From contig NZ_JACSQL010000008.1 in NCBI RefSeq assembly GCF_014836635.1, forward strand, positions 124,001 to 188,000: DNA of 64,000 nucleotides, in the 5' to 3' direction. Below the pieces are notes generated by a model, which saw nothing but the letters and a program-made list of their open reading frames with translations, ran no database searches and was not told where the DNA came from. Positions 36,930-44,600 of this stretch are shown here, piece by piece. The stretch comes from Paenibacillus gallinarum. Lineage in GTDB: Bacteria; Bacillota; Bacilli; Paenibacillales; Paenibacillaceae. Position 1 is the stretch's first letter, and each line of letters starts with the position of its first letter. Position numbers and translations under genes: made by a program.

Positions 36930-37134
36930 CGCCGAAGATTGAGAGCGTTTCTAGGGTAATGGTTTGAATGAAGTTCGCTCTGGAGCTGTCCCTTGAAACC
37001 ATTTGATGGTAAGTAGAGGTGTACCGGTTTAACCGTTATTTATTAAAGTGAGAGCTTTCTTCTTTGTTAATCAAGAAGGCTCTAATATAGGGTGGTACCG
37101 CGGCTCCTCGTCCCTTTGAACGAGGGGCTTTTTT
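36930..37134 (+). ncRNA. T-box leader, apparent specifier UUC (phenylalanine)
   Basis: The diagnostic T-box AGGGTGGTACCGCGG is at 37089-37103. It is followed by a terminator stem (37103-37111 with 37120-37128) and TTTTTT. Upstream are Stem III (37051-37061 with 37073-37083, 11 bp) and the ACCGG...CCGTTA element at 37023-37037. The specifier region reads GAA-G-TTC-G-CTCTGGAGC (36970-36986), aligning with the usual GAA-N-codon-purine layout and giving TTC for Phe. UGGU in the T-box would pair with ACCA, matching a tRNA with discriminator A. The 5' half of Stem I looks short or degenerate. The only downstream gene on this strand is tRNA-Phe, 54 nt after the terminator. Confidence 0.85.
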
Positions 37135-37188
37135 GTATTCAATTAAGGAGTCAATAGGTTCCCATTAGCAATGATCTATTTAAAATAA

Positions 37189-37261
37189 GGCTTGGTAGCT
37201 CAGTAGGTAGAGCATAGGACTGAAAATCCTAGTGTCGGCAGTTCGATTCTGTCCCGAGCCA
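37189..37261 (+). tRNA. tRNA-Phe (GAA)
   Basis: The cloverleaf is complete. The acceptor stem is GGCTTGG/CCGAGCC with one T-G wobble, the D stem GCTC/GAGC, the anticodon stem TAGGA/TCCTA around CTGAAAA (anticodon GAA), and the T arm GGCAG-TTCGATT-CTGTC. The discriminator is A and CCA is not encoded. It lies directly downstream of a T-box leader with a Phe specifier and is followed by its own terminator. Confidence 0.97.
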
Positions 37262-37292
37262 TTTATTACAGTTCTTCGGACTTGTTTAAAAT

Positions 37293-37326
37293 AAAAAACG
37301 ACTCAGTAGATGAGTCGTTTTTTATT
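37293..37326. terminator. Bidirectional terminator between tRNA-Phe and the Zur-linked operon
   Basis: A perfect 13-bp stem (37293-37305 with 37311-37323) has a 5-nt loop, an A-run on the left and a T-run on the right. Confidence 0.93.
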
Positions 37327-38091
37327 TTAAAATATAGAAATGAGTTCTTTTGTATAGGGATGTCGATGATCTGAGAATAATTGATCGCGGTTGAATTGAT
37401 CTACAATGTTCCCATCCTTCATAACCATGATTCTTTGACTCATTTGATGCACAGCGGCAAGATCATGAGAAATAAATAAATAAGAGAGATCCAAGGTATT
37501 GCGAAGTTTTGTTAATAAGTCCAGGACCGCACCTTGTGATATGACATCTAAACTGGCGGTAGGTTCATCAAGTACAATAAGCTCCGGCTCAATACTGATC
37601 GCACGAGCAATGGTGACACGCTGACGTTGTCCGCCGCTTATTTCGTGTGGATATTTGTTCGCTATGTTCTCTGGCAGTTCCACTGCTTCAAGAAGCTGCT
37701 TTACAAAGGCTTCTTTTGAAGTATAGGAGAAGTGTCTTAACTTGAGCTTCTTACGATATACGTCGTAAGGATCGACTAACGAATCTTTGATTCTTAGCTT
37801 GGGATTCAGAGCTGCGGAAGGATTTTGGAATACAATTTGCATCTTTTGACGGTAAGGATGTAACTGACGCTCATTAAGATGCTCTATCGCTGTATTGTTA
37901 AATTGAATCGAACCTTCATCTATAGACTCAATTCTTAGCAAGCACCGGGCAAGCGTACTCTTGCCACAGCCGCTCTCGCCAACGAGTCCAAGACATTCGC
38001 CTCTAAACAGTTCAAAGGAGAGGTTGTTTACCGCCAACTTCTCTTTTCCTTGGTATGATTTTGTTACATGGCTTACTGTAAGCAACTTCAA
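37327..38091 (-). CDS. Nickel/peptide-family ABC transporter ATPase (OppF/NikE-like)
   Basis: This is the second ATPase and last gene of a five-gene importer. Walker A is GESGCGKST, the signature ISGGQRQR, Walker B ELIVLDEPTASLD, and the switch His is in LFISHD. The start is TTG 38091, nine bases from AGGAGGT; the longer frame to 38127 overlaps the upstream ATPase gene. At about 254 aa it lacks most of the long C-terminal peptide-transporter extension, as NikE/CntF-type ATPases do. The Zur box in front of the operon suggests a zinc or zinc-chelate substrate. Confidence 0.88.
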   Translation of the reverse strand: MKLLTVSHVTKSYQGKEKLAVNNLSFELFRGECLGLVGESGCGKSTLARCLLRIESIDEGSIQFNNTAIEHLNERQLHPYRQKMQIVFQNPSAALNPKLRIKDSLVDPYDVYRKKLKLRHFSYTSKEAFVKQLLEAVELPENIANKYPHEISGGQRQRVTIARAISIEPELIVLDEPTASLDVISQGAVLDLLTKLRNTLDLSYLFISHDLAAVHQMSQRIMVMKDGNIVDQFNRDQLFSDHRHPYTKELISIF

Positions 38092-38098
38092 ACGACTT

Positions 38099-38881
38099 CT
38101 ACCTCCTGTACATACGCTGCATGGCATCTAGTGTGGGTGCTGCTTTGATTAATTGTTTGGTATATTCGTGCTTTGGATCATGAAGAATATGATCTTTCTC
38201 GCCTGATTCGATGATTTTACCGTCTTTCATTACGGCCAAACGATTTGCATTACGTTTAACATGGCGCCAGTCATGTGTGATGAATAGAATGGCAAAGCCT
38301 GTCTCTTTTTGCTTCAATGAAAGTAATTCTAAAATCTTATGTCCAGAGACACTGTCTAGAGCCGTGGTTATTTCATCTGCAATGATTAAATCTGGCGATA
38401 GCAGAAGCGCCATAGCAATAGATACTCGTTGCAGCTGTCCACCGCTTAACTGAAAAGGGTATCGACGATATAAAGATGTATCTAAACCAACAGATTCAAG
38501 AGCATGAAAGGCGTTTGATTTTCTGGCCTTGCTGTCGCTAATCCCATGTACTTTTTGATATTCTTCAAAGTGCTGTCCAATGGTTCGAAAAGGTGTGAAG
38601 GACCCTTGGTAATCTTGAAAAATATAAGATATTTTCTGACCGCGAAGTGTCCTCATCTGTTTTGGTGGAGCAGTCAGTAAATCAATATCATGAAACAAAA
38701 TTTTGCCGTTTGCTTGAAGATTAGGAGGGAGCATCTGGCCAATCGCTTGTGATAATAATGTTTTTCCACTTCCGCTTTGCCCAACTAGTGCATACCAATC
38801 TCCCTTATGAAGAGAGAGGGATACAGAATCAACAATTTTCTTGTTTTTGCTGGATACGGATACTTGTTCGATGGATAACAC
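38099..38881 (-). CDS. Nickel/peptide-family ABC transporter ATPase (OppD/NikD-like)
   Basis: This is the first of two ATPases. Walker A is GQSGSGKTL, the signature LSGGQLQR, and Walker B DLIIADEITTALD with Ile in place of the usual Pro after Glu. The switch His is in LFITHDWRH. The 260-aa length fits the NikD/CntD group better than OppD. The start is GTG 38881, ten bases from AGAGGTG. It starts 4 nt after the permease stop, so the operon is compact. Confidence 0.87.
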   Translation of the reverse strand: MLSIEQVSVSSKNKKIVDSVSLSLHKGDWYALVGQSGSGKTLLSQAIGQMLPPNLQANGKILFHDIDLLTAPPKQMRTLRGQKISYIFQDYQGSFTPFRTIGQHFEEYQKVHGISDSKARKSNAFHALESVGLDTSLYRRYPFQLSGGQLQRVSIAMALLLSPDLIIADEITTALDSVSGHKILELLSLKQKETGFAILFITHDWRHVKRNANRLAVMKDGKIIESGEKDHILHDPKHEYTKQLIKAAPTLDAMQRMYRR

Positions 38882-38885
38882 TAAC

Positions 38886-39731
38886 TTACCGCACCTCTTT
38901 CTTTACATCAAAATAATCACGTAAGTAATCCCCGAGCAGATTTGTTAATAGTACAGCAAGCACAATAGCCAGCCCAGGACAGATCATTAATTCAGGTTTA
39001 GATTGGAAATAAGGTCTTGATTCATTAAGCATTGCTCCCCATTCAGGAACGGGAGGCTGCGCACCAAGTCCGATATAACAGAAGGCAGAAATAAGTAAGA
39101 TAATCTTTCCTAAATCCAAACTTGCAAGTACAAAAACATTTCCTATAATATGCGGGAATAAATGCTTACACATGATTTTGCTAGAAGATAGACCGTTCGT
39201 ACGTGCAATCAGAACATAATCTTTTTGCGACTCTGCTAGAACAGTGCTGCGTACAAGGCGGGCATAACTGACCCATTTAACCATTACAATGGCTAGGACA
39301 AGGTTGCCGATTCCAGCTCCGAGCAGTCCACTTAGAACGATAGCGACAATTGTATCCGGGAAAGCTAAAAATCCGTCAGCAATCCGCATAAAAATCCGAT
39401 CAACAATTCCACGCTTATATCCTGAAAAGAGACCAATTGGAATTCCCATCACGAGAGAAACGATCAGTGCTAGTAAACTGTAACCAATGGTTTGCTGCGT
39501 TCCTACTAAGAGTCTGGTAAGCACATCTCGTCCGAGTTGATCAGTTCCAAGTGGATGCTGAAGGCTCGCTCCCTGAAGTCGATTATCCAAATTTGTGAGA
39601 GAAGGGTCATGTCGTAAGAAAATAAAAGCATAGATAGCAATAACCACTACAAAGAGAATGCATCCCAGTGCGAGGATCCCTTTCCAACGATGCTTTTTAA
39701 TCTTCAGGAGCTGTAAAGGTATACCTCTCAT
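38886..39731 (-). CDS. Nickel/peptide-family ABC permease (OppC/NikC-like)
   Basis: This is a membrane subunit of about 281 aa with an N-terminal helix, then the conserved HPLGTDQLGRDVLTRLL segment, and an EAA-like loop DYVLIARTNGLSSSKIM. About six membrane segments are visible. ATG 39731 overlaps the stop of the preceding permease and has GGGAG about eight bases upstream; TTG 39734 is an alternative. It partners the OppB/NikB-like permease encoded just upstream. Confidence 0.88.
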   Translation of the reverse strand: MRGIPLQLLKIKKHRWKGILALGCILFVVVIAIYAFIFLRHDPSLTNLDNRLQGASLQHPLGTDQLGRDVLTRLLVGTQQTIGYSLLALIVSLVMGIPIGLFSGYKRGIVDRIFMRIADGFLAFPDTIVAIVLSGLLGAGIGNLVLAIVMVKWVSYARLVRSTVLAESQKDYVLIARTNGLSSSKIMCKHLFPHIIGNVFVLASLDLGKIILLISAFCYIGLGAQPPVPEWGAMLNESRPYFQSKPELMICPGLAIVLAVLLTNLLGDYLRDYFDVKKEVR

Positions 39732-40675
39732 CAATGGTTCTCCCTCTCTTTCAGTTTCATTTCCGGATTTAAATAACGGTAAGATAAATCAACACAAGTG
39801 TTTACGACAAAAACAATTACAGCCATCATTAAAATGTATCCTTGAATAAGTGGATAGTCACGTTGACGAATTGCATCAACGATAAGCTTTCCCGTCCCTG
39901 GATAAGCAAATAAAACTTCAATGACGACAACACCGCCAATTAAGCTCCCTAGACTTACTCCGAAAAAGGTGATTACAGGGGGGAGACTGTGTCTGAGTGC
40001 ATGCACTAGAAAAATCCTATACTCGGACAATCCACGGCTTCTTGCTGCACGGATGAATTCTTGGCCTAGGGAATCAAGCAAACTTGAGCGGAGTAAACGA
40101 ACATATACACTGGAGATCGCTAGACCGAGCGTTAGTGAAGGTAAGATCAGTGTTGCCCACCCGTCTCTTCCCATAGTAGGCAGCCAGTTAAGGCGTACAC
40201 TAAACAAATCAATAAAAATCAGGCCAAGCCAAAAACTTGGGATGGCTGCTCCAAGAATGGATAGGGTTCTACTTACTTGATCGATCCAACTGTCTTTGTA
40301 GAGAGCAGATAATGATCCTAACGGGATCGATACGAACAGCATCACGAGTAACGCACCGGTGGCTAATTCAAGTGTTGCTGGAAGTCCCCTTAAGATGACG
40401 TCCATTACAGGCTGACCGGTGGTGTAGGATTGACCAAAATCAAGTTGAATAAATTGGAGCAGCCACATTCCATATTGAACAAGTAAGGGATCATTAAATC
40501 CCATCTCTTCTCTTAATGTCTCCACTTGCTCTTGGCTAACGGATAACTCATCCACATTCAAGATCGTAAGCACGGGATCACCCGGTGCAAGTCGGATAAA
40601 CAAAAAACTGATAAATGTAATAAATAACATGAAGAAAAGAACTTCCAAAAACTTACGAGTTAATATTCGAATCAT
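39731..40675 (-). CDS. Nickel/peptide-family ABC permease (OppB/NikB-like)
   Basis: This is the other membrane subunit, 314 aa, with six membrane segments. It has the N-terminal LFIRLAPGDPV motif, the YGMWLLQFIQLDFGQSY segment and an EAA loop EFIRAARSRGLSEYRIF. Its ATG directly follows the stop codon of the binding-protein gene and its 3' end overlaps the next permease. Both features indicate a single transcript started at the Zur-controlled promoter. Confidence 0.9.
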   Translation of the reverse strand: MIRILTRKFLEVLFFMLFITFISFLFIRLAPGDPVLTILNVDELSVSQEQVETLREEMGFNDPLLVQYGMWLLQFIQLDFGQSYTTGQPVMDVILRGLPATLELATGALLVMLFVSIPLGSLSALYKDSWIDQVSRTLSILGAAIPSFWLGLIFIDLFSVRLNWLPTMGRDGWATLILPSLTLGLAISSVYVRLLRSSLLDSLGQEFIRAARSRGLSEYRIFLVHALRHSLPPVITFFGVSLGSLIGGVVVIEVLFAYPGTGKLIVDAIRQRDYPLIQGYILMMAVIVFVVNTCVDLSYRYLNPEMKLKERENH

Positions 40676-42259
40676 TTAATTCACATCCAGCTGGTTTGTA
40701 ATCATGTAATATTCGCTGCGTGTGGTAACCCAATTTTTCACTTTGTTTGCATCGTAAGCAACGATCGTAGAAGGGTGGAGAACATACGAATTGAGCACAT
40801 TCTCATGAACGTAATCAGCAGCTTGTTCCGCTAGCAAAGCCCGTTCCTCCTGACTAACGGTTTGATTCAGTTTTTCAATAATTGCGGTGAGTTCAGGTTG
40901 TTCTGTGCGACTAAAGTTGAGAGCGCCTGTAGGATGATACGTTGCATTTAAATAATATCCAGCATCTCCACGCGGGGCTGTTAGATTACTATAAGTAGCT
41001 AAATCCCAATCCCGATTCGAAGCCATGTATTCTTCCGGGGTATCGATTTGACGGATCTCGACATCAATTCCGATCTGTTTAGCGTCTGACTGAAACACTT
41101 GGGCTATTAATGGAAGATCTGCTCTTGCACTATAAGTTAAAAGAGTGAGCGTAAGAGGTTCACCGTCTTTTTGCATTTTTCCATCTACAAGAGAGTAACC
41201 TGCTTTATTCAGGTACTGAATAGCGATGTCGGCTCCTGATGGTTGCTGTTCATACTTAGGAGCGAAAGGTAGTGAAGGCAGAAAAGGACCTGTAGCAGGT
41301 TCAGCGTAACCAAGAAGAATGGAATCAACAATCTTTTGGCGATTGATTAACGCATCAACTGCTCGCCGTACATTCACATCTTTTAGACTTTCACGATCCA
41401 TGTTCATTGTCATTTGATGTACGCGAAATGTAGCAGTGGATTCCACTTTAATACTATCTTTTGCCTGAAGGGTTTCTAAACTTTCTGTCGCAGGACGGTA
41501 TACGATATCAACTTGACCGGACTGCAGGGCAAGCGTTCGGGCATTTGCATCTTCATTGAAGGAAAAAGTCACTCCATCCAGATTGGAAGCACCATCCCAG
41601 TAATCATGGTATCGTTCAAGCTCTAGTTTACTTCCAGGTGTGAAAGACTTAAGGACAAAAGGCCCCGTTCCCACCGGTTGATTGATAAAATCTTCTTCCG
41701 TTACGTCAATAATGGATACATTCGGATTAACCAGCTCGGATATAAATTCAGGAAAAGGTTCCTTTGTCGTAATATGAAGGGTATAATCCTCTGCTTCAAT
41801 GCTTTTAATTTTAAGTGCGTTTTGTATAGCAATGTTTTCATGTAATGCACGTTCTAGAGAAGCCTTCACAGCTTCTGCATCCATTATATTTCCATTATGA
41901 AACGTGATATTCTCACGAAGTTTAATGGTCCAATGCTCTCCATCATCGCCTTCCCAGCTTTCCGCTAGCCATGGAGAAACCGTTAGATTTTCCTCATCTA
42001 AACGAACCAGTGTTTCCGTAATTCCTGCTCTTAAAGGAACGTAACTCGAATCTACATGTGGATCTAACGAATTTGTTGAGAAATTATAAAGAAAGTGGAT
42101 GTGTTTACGATCATCAGCGCTTTGAGGGGGCTGGCTGCAAGCACTTATTAAACTGATACATAACAATAAAATACTATTCTTAAGAAAGTTATATCTATAG
42201 CTCTTTTTAGGCTGTTTAACATTAATATGATGCTGTGAATTGTTTTTCTCATGTCTCAT
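40676..42259 (-). CDS. Substrate-binding lipoprotein of a Zur-linked nickel/peptide-family importer
   Basis: This 527-aa protein belongs to the SBP_bac_5 family (OppA/NikA/CntA). A long basic N-terminus precedes a signal peptide with lipobox Ile-Ser-Ala-Cys. Family segments include SLDPHVDSSY, GITETLVRLDEE, PWLAESWEGDDGEHWTIKLR and VGTGPFVLKS. The phrase RAGITETLVRLDEEN resembles NikA/CntA more than peptide-binding OppA. A perfect zinc-repressor operator covers its start region, so the ligand may be zinc bound to a metallophore. No metallophore synthesis genes are in this window, so that ligand is inferred. Confidence 0.87.
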   Translation of the reverse strand: MRHEKNNSQHHINVKQPKKSYRYNFLKNSILLLCISLISACSQPPQSADDRKHIHFLYNFSTNSLDPHVDSSYVPLRAGITETLVRLDEENLTVSPWLAESWEGDDGEHWTIKLRENITFHNGNIMDAEAVKASLERALHENIAIQNALKIKSIEAEDYTLHITTKEPFPEFISELVNPNVSIIDVTEEDFINQPVGTGPFVLKSFTPGSKLELERYHDYWDGASNLDGVTFSFNEDANARTLALQSGQVDIVYRPATESLETLQAKDSIKVESTATFRVHQMTMNMDRESLKDVNVRRAVDALINRQKIVDSILLGYAEPATGPFLPSLPFAPKYEQQPSGADIAIQYLNKAGYSLVDGKMQKDGEPLTLTLLTYSARADLPLIAQVFQSDAKQIGIDVEIRQIDTPEEYMASNRDWDLATYSNLTAPRGDAGYYLNATYHPTGALNFSRTEQPELTAIIEKLNQTVSQEERALLAEQAADYVHENVLNSYVLHPSTIVAYDANKVKNWVTTRSEYYMITNQLDVN

Positions 42260-42277
42260 TCTATGTACCTCCCTTAT

Positions 42278-42292
42278 TCGTAATAATTACGA
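42278..42292 (-). promoter_or_regulatory. Zur box (perfect 7-1-7 palindrome)
   Basis: The sequence TCGTAAT-A-ATTACGA equals the Zur operator core known from Bacillus (TCGTAAT-N-ATTACGA). A further half-site-like ATTACGATT directly adjoins it. It lies between the -10 element and the ribosome-binding site of the importer operon, where bound Zn-Zur would block transcription. Confidence 0.9.
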
Positions 42293-42303
42293 TTACGATT
42301 TAT

Positions 42304-42332
42304 ATAATAACGGAAGGATCCTTTTGTGACAA
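42304..42332 (-). promoter_or_regulatory. Sigma-A-type promoter of the Zur-linked importer
   Basis: On the - strand TTGTCA (42327-42332) and TATTAT (42304-42309) are separated by exactly 17 bp, each one mismatch from consensus. The predicted start falls at the edge of the Zur box. Confidence 0.8.
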
Positions 42333-42565
42333 GAGAATATTTTTATTGAATTTTGGTGGGTTTTAAAGAAAGTATCTGAGATCGATATCTTTTGATCACT
42401 TGGACATCGTAGATACAGCAGAAGCAAAGAATATATATGATGATCCTGCAATCAAAGCAGTGATGAATCAGGAATAATAATGTAATAAATAACAATATTT
42501 TTTTATTGAAAATCGATAAATCACTATGTTAAAGTGAATGAAAAAAATTGAAGTGAGGTGTATTT

Positions 42566-43048
42566 GTGAAACGAGTATCAACACTCTTTTTAAGAATAGC
42601 TGTTGTACTTATGGGGATTCCGATTCTTGCTTTATGCATCTTTTTGGTGCCTAATATCGGGGGATTTGTAGGAGAAATGATTCCGAACATCGCTTATATA
42701 CAATATTTCGTTATATTTTACTTTCATTTAACAGCGATCCCTTTTTATTTTGCTCTTTATCAAGCCTTTAAACTTTTGAACTATATTGATAAGAACGAGG
42801 CTTTCTCGGAATTATCGGTAAAGGCTTTGAAAAATATAAAATACAGTGCTATCACAATCAGTGTATTATATGTGATATCCTTGCCACTCTTTTATATTGT
42901 GGCAGAGATTGATGACGCTCCAGGAATCATCGTCATTGGACTCATCTTAATCTTCGCCTGTATGGTGATTGCCGTCTTTGCAGCAGTTCTTCAAAGGCTT
43001 TTACAAGAAGTAAATGATATAAAATCAGAAAATGACTTTACAGTCTGA
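42566..43048 (+). CDS. DUF2975 membrane protein (YoaS-like)
   Basis: The 160-aa protein has four hydrophobic segments, at about residues 8-28, 45-66, 97-115 and 122-145. Between segments 2 and 3 is a soluble stretch LNYIDKNEAFSELSVKALKN, the conserved DUF2975 motif. Function is unknown. The start is GTG 42566 with GAGGTG upstream. A small XRE regulator gene follows after 9 nt, the usual partner of DUF2975 genes; that pairing suggests the regulator controls this operon. Confidence 0.85.
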   Translation: MKRVSTLFLRIAVVLMGIPILALCIFLVPNIGGFVGEMIPNIAYIQYFVIFYFHLTAIPFYFALYQAFKLLNYIDKNEAFSELSVKALKNIKYSAITISVLYVISLPLFYIVAEIDDAPGIIVIGLILIFACMVIAVFAAVLQRLLQEVNDIKSENDFTV

Positions 43049-43057
43049 GGTGATCGC

Positions 43058-43273
43058 ATGGCCATTATAATCAATATCGATGTGATGTTGGCTAAAAGAA
43101 AGATGAGTGTTACGGAGCTATCTGAGAAGGTTGGGATCACGATGGCTAATATCTCCATTCTGAAGAATGGGAAGGCCAAAGCAATTCGATTATCTACTTT
43201 AGAGGCGATTTGTAAGGCTTTAGAATGTCAGCCTGGAGATCTATTAGAATACAAAAGTGACAAAGATACTTAA
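43058..43273 (+). CDS. XRE-family helix-turn-helix regulator (YozG-like)
   Basis: This 71-aa protein is a single helix-turn-helix domain. Helix 2 and the recognition helix read SVTELSEKVGITMANISILK, and the C-terminal STLEAICKALECQPGDLLEY is the standard end of this family. It is a DNA-binding regulator, probably of its own operon with the DUF2975 gene. GAGGTGATC precedes the ATG closely. Confidence 0.88.
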   Translation: MAIIINIDVMLAKRKMSVTELSEKVGITMANISILKNGKAKAIRLSTLEAICKALECQPGDLLEYKSDKDT

Positions 43274-43432
43274 GTATGATGTGAATAAAAAACAGAATTA
43301 TGATAATTAATTTGTAAGAGGATCAATGCTCATGATACGTTCATTGATTCTCTTTTTTTTGTTAACTCTATGTTAGTTAAACTTTTGCCCTGTTTGTCTT
43401 ACATTTATCTTCCCAAAAACTGTTTCCAAATC

Positions 43433-43657
43433 TTATGATTTATCAATAACAATAGATAATTTATAGTTCGCATACTCGTTTAACGCTTCTAGAAATTCAT
43501 TCATTCGTTCATTCGATGGAAATTTGCATTCAAGAATGTAACAACCATCTCCACTAATTTTATAGTTACGTAGAAGGTATTGTTCTTGAGTTTTGATAAA
43601 AGATAAATAGGGCTGATGGTTCGTGCTCTCTGTAATGATCGTTAGAAAAGCATGGAT
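43433..43657 (-). pseudogene. Lrp/AsnC-family regulator remnant (C-terminal domain only)
   Basis: Read on the - strand, this frame encodes about 74 residues ending at a TAA (43433-43435). It includes FLTIITESTNHQPYLSFIK and NYKISGDGCYILECKFP, which is the ligand-binding C-terminal domain of Lrp/AsnC regulators. The DNA-binding N-terminus is absent; upstream of about 43657 the frame runs into the remnant of an MBL-fold gene on the other strand. No start codon or ribosome-binding site is present, so it is not expected to be functional. Confidence 0.8.
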
Positions 43658-43965
43658 ATAATACTTTAACGGGTGATACCGTATGGTATGAAGCAGTTCA
43701 AGAGACCATCACTGCACATAAACCAGAAGTCATTGTAGCCAATGCAGGAGATAATCAATTTCTGGTGGGTGGTTCTCTTGTCATGGGGACCGAAGATGTA
43801 TATGAAGTGTACAAGGCTGCCCCTGATGCAAAAATCATTGCTGTTCACATGGAAGCTGTAAACCATTGGGGATTGTCCAGAGAAGAATTAAAGAGCTTTA
43901 TTAACAAAAAAGGGATTTCGTCCAATGTGCTCGTGCCAGATGACGGAGAATCTTATTCATTTTAA
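43650..43965 (+). pseudogene. MBL-fold metallo-hydrolase remnant (C-terminal part only)
   Basis: The + strand frame encodes about 105 residues starting near TLTGDTVWYEAV and going on through HKPEVIVANAGD to the end. This matches the C-terminal half of UlaG-like MBL-fold hydrolases (typically about 230 aa), with the late GDT metal-site motif kept. The first zinc-binding HxHxDH motif is missing. An internal ATG at 43765 could start a 66-aa fragment, but with no fold support. It is divergent from, and abuts, the truncated Lrp/AsnC gene, so one deletion may have removed both 5' ends. Confidence 0.78.
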
Positions 43966-43995
43966 GGTTAGAACAAGAAATGGAGGATTAACATT

Positions 43996-44402
43996 ATGTC
44001 ATTAGAAGCTAATAAAGAATTAGTTCGTCGTTTTTTTGAGACGATAGAAGAAGAGAACTATGATGCTCTTCGAGATTTCTGTCATGAAGACTATGTATTT
44101 TATCCACAGGTTGATACCCCTTTTTCAGGTGTGGAAGGTCTTATAGAGTCCGAAAAGAAAACTTTGATGCTTTCCCAGGCTTTAAAATGCCGATTGTAGA
44201 AATGGTAGCGGAAGGAGATCTTGTAGCCGCCACTTTTATTTTTGAAGGAAAACATACGGGGATCCCTTTTGCTGGTGTTCCTGCAACTGGGAAAGAAGCT
44301 AGGTTTTCTCTGATGATACGTTTGCGTATTTCTGAAGGGAAAATTATTGAGCAAAGATCGTTTGTAGATAGTCATGATATCATTCGGCAAATAAAGGCTT
44401 AA
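43996..44402 (+). pseudogene. SnoaL-like (NTF2-fold) protein gene with a frameshift
   Basis: The first part (43996-44199) begins SLEANKELVRRFFETIEEEN and the second (to 44402) ends with VDSHDIIRQIKA. Together they form one SnoaL-like polyketide-cyclase/isomerase-type domain of about 135 aa. The frame is broken at the A-run 44158-44161: adding one A would restore KKNFDAFPGFKMP, a normal family segment. It is either a pseudogene or a base-call error. GGAGGATTAA precedes the ATG. Function of such proteins is varied and not predictable here. Confidence 0.78.
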
Positions 44403-44426
44403 GTAATTATAAATTTATTTGTAAGG

Positions 44427-44454
44427 AAAGAGACCCTATAAGGGTCTCTTTTTT
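44427..44454 (+). terminator. Terminator after the SnoaL-like gene
   Basis: A perfect 11-bp stem (44427-44437 with 44441-44451), a 3-nt loop and a T-run. Confidence 0.9.
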
Positions 44455-44529
44455 ATGTAACAGATTATCTTGTTGGTAACCTCATAATAAATTCCTAAGC
44501 AACTAGCAAAGCCCCCGAGTAACAAGTAA

Positions 44530-44569
44530 AGCCCTCTTCTCTCATCCCTAAGGACAAACGAAGAGGGCT
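44530..44569 (-). terminator. Probable gerE terminator
   Basis: A perfect 10-bp stem (44530-44539 with 44560-44569) with a 20-nt loop lies just downstream of gerE. On the - strand a short T-rich tail follows. Confidence 0.7.
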
Positions 44570-44600
44570 ATGACGAAATGATAGAACTTCCTTCTTTTCG

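Larger units (their letters stand above)
42260..42565. other. Intergenic region with Zur promoter and a possible gene remnant
   Basis: Besides the Zur-controlled promoter, 42394-42477 on the + strand can be read as a short peptide end (DHLDIVDTAEAKNIYDDPAI and a few more residues) closed by two TAA codons. It has no start or ribosome-binding site and may be the 3' scrap of a lost gene. The rest is AT-rich and contains the GAGGTG site of the following gene. Confidence 0.5.

Noticed and set aside
36940..37010. Alternative T-box specifier ACC (Thr) in GAAACCATT
   Set aside because: The TTC in GAA-G-TTC-G-CTCTGGAGC has the conserved surrounding layout, and the ACCATT stretch can pair with AATGGT upstream; Phe also matches the downstream tRNA.
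37189..37261. tRNA-Phe as an attachment site for an integrated element
   Set aside because: No integrase gene and no repeat of the tRNA 3' end was noticed in the window; kept only as a question under the synteny finding.
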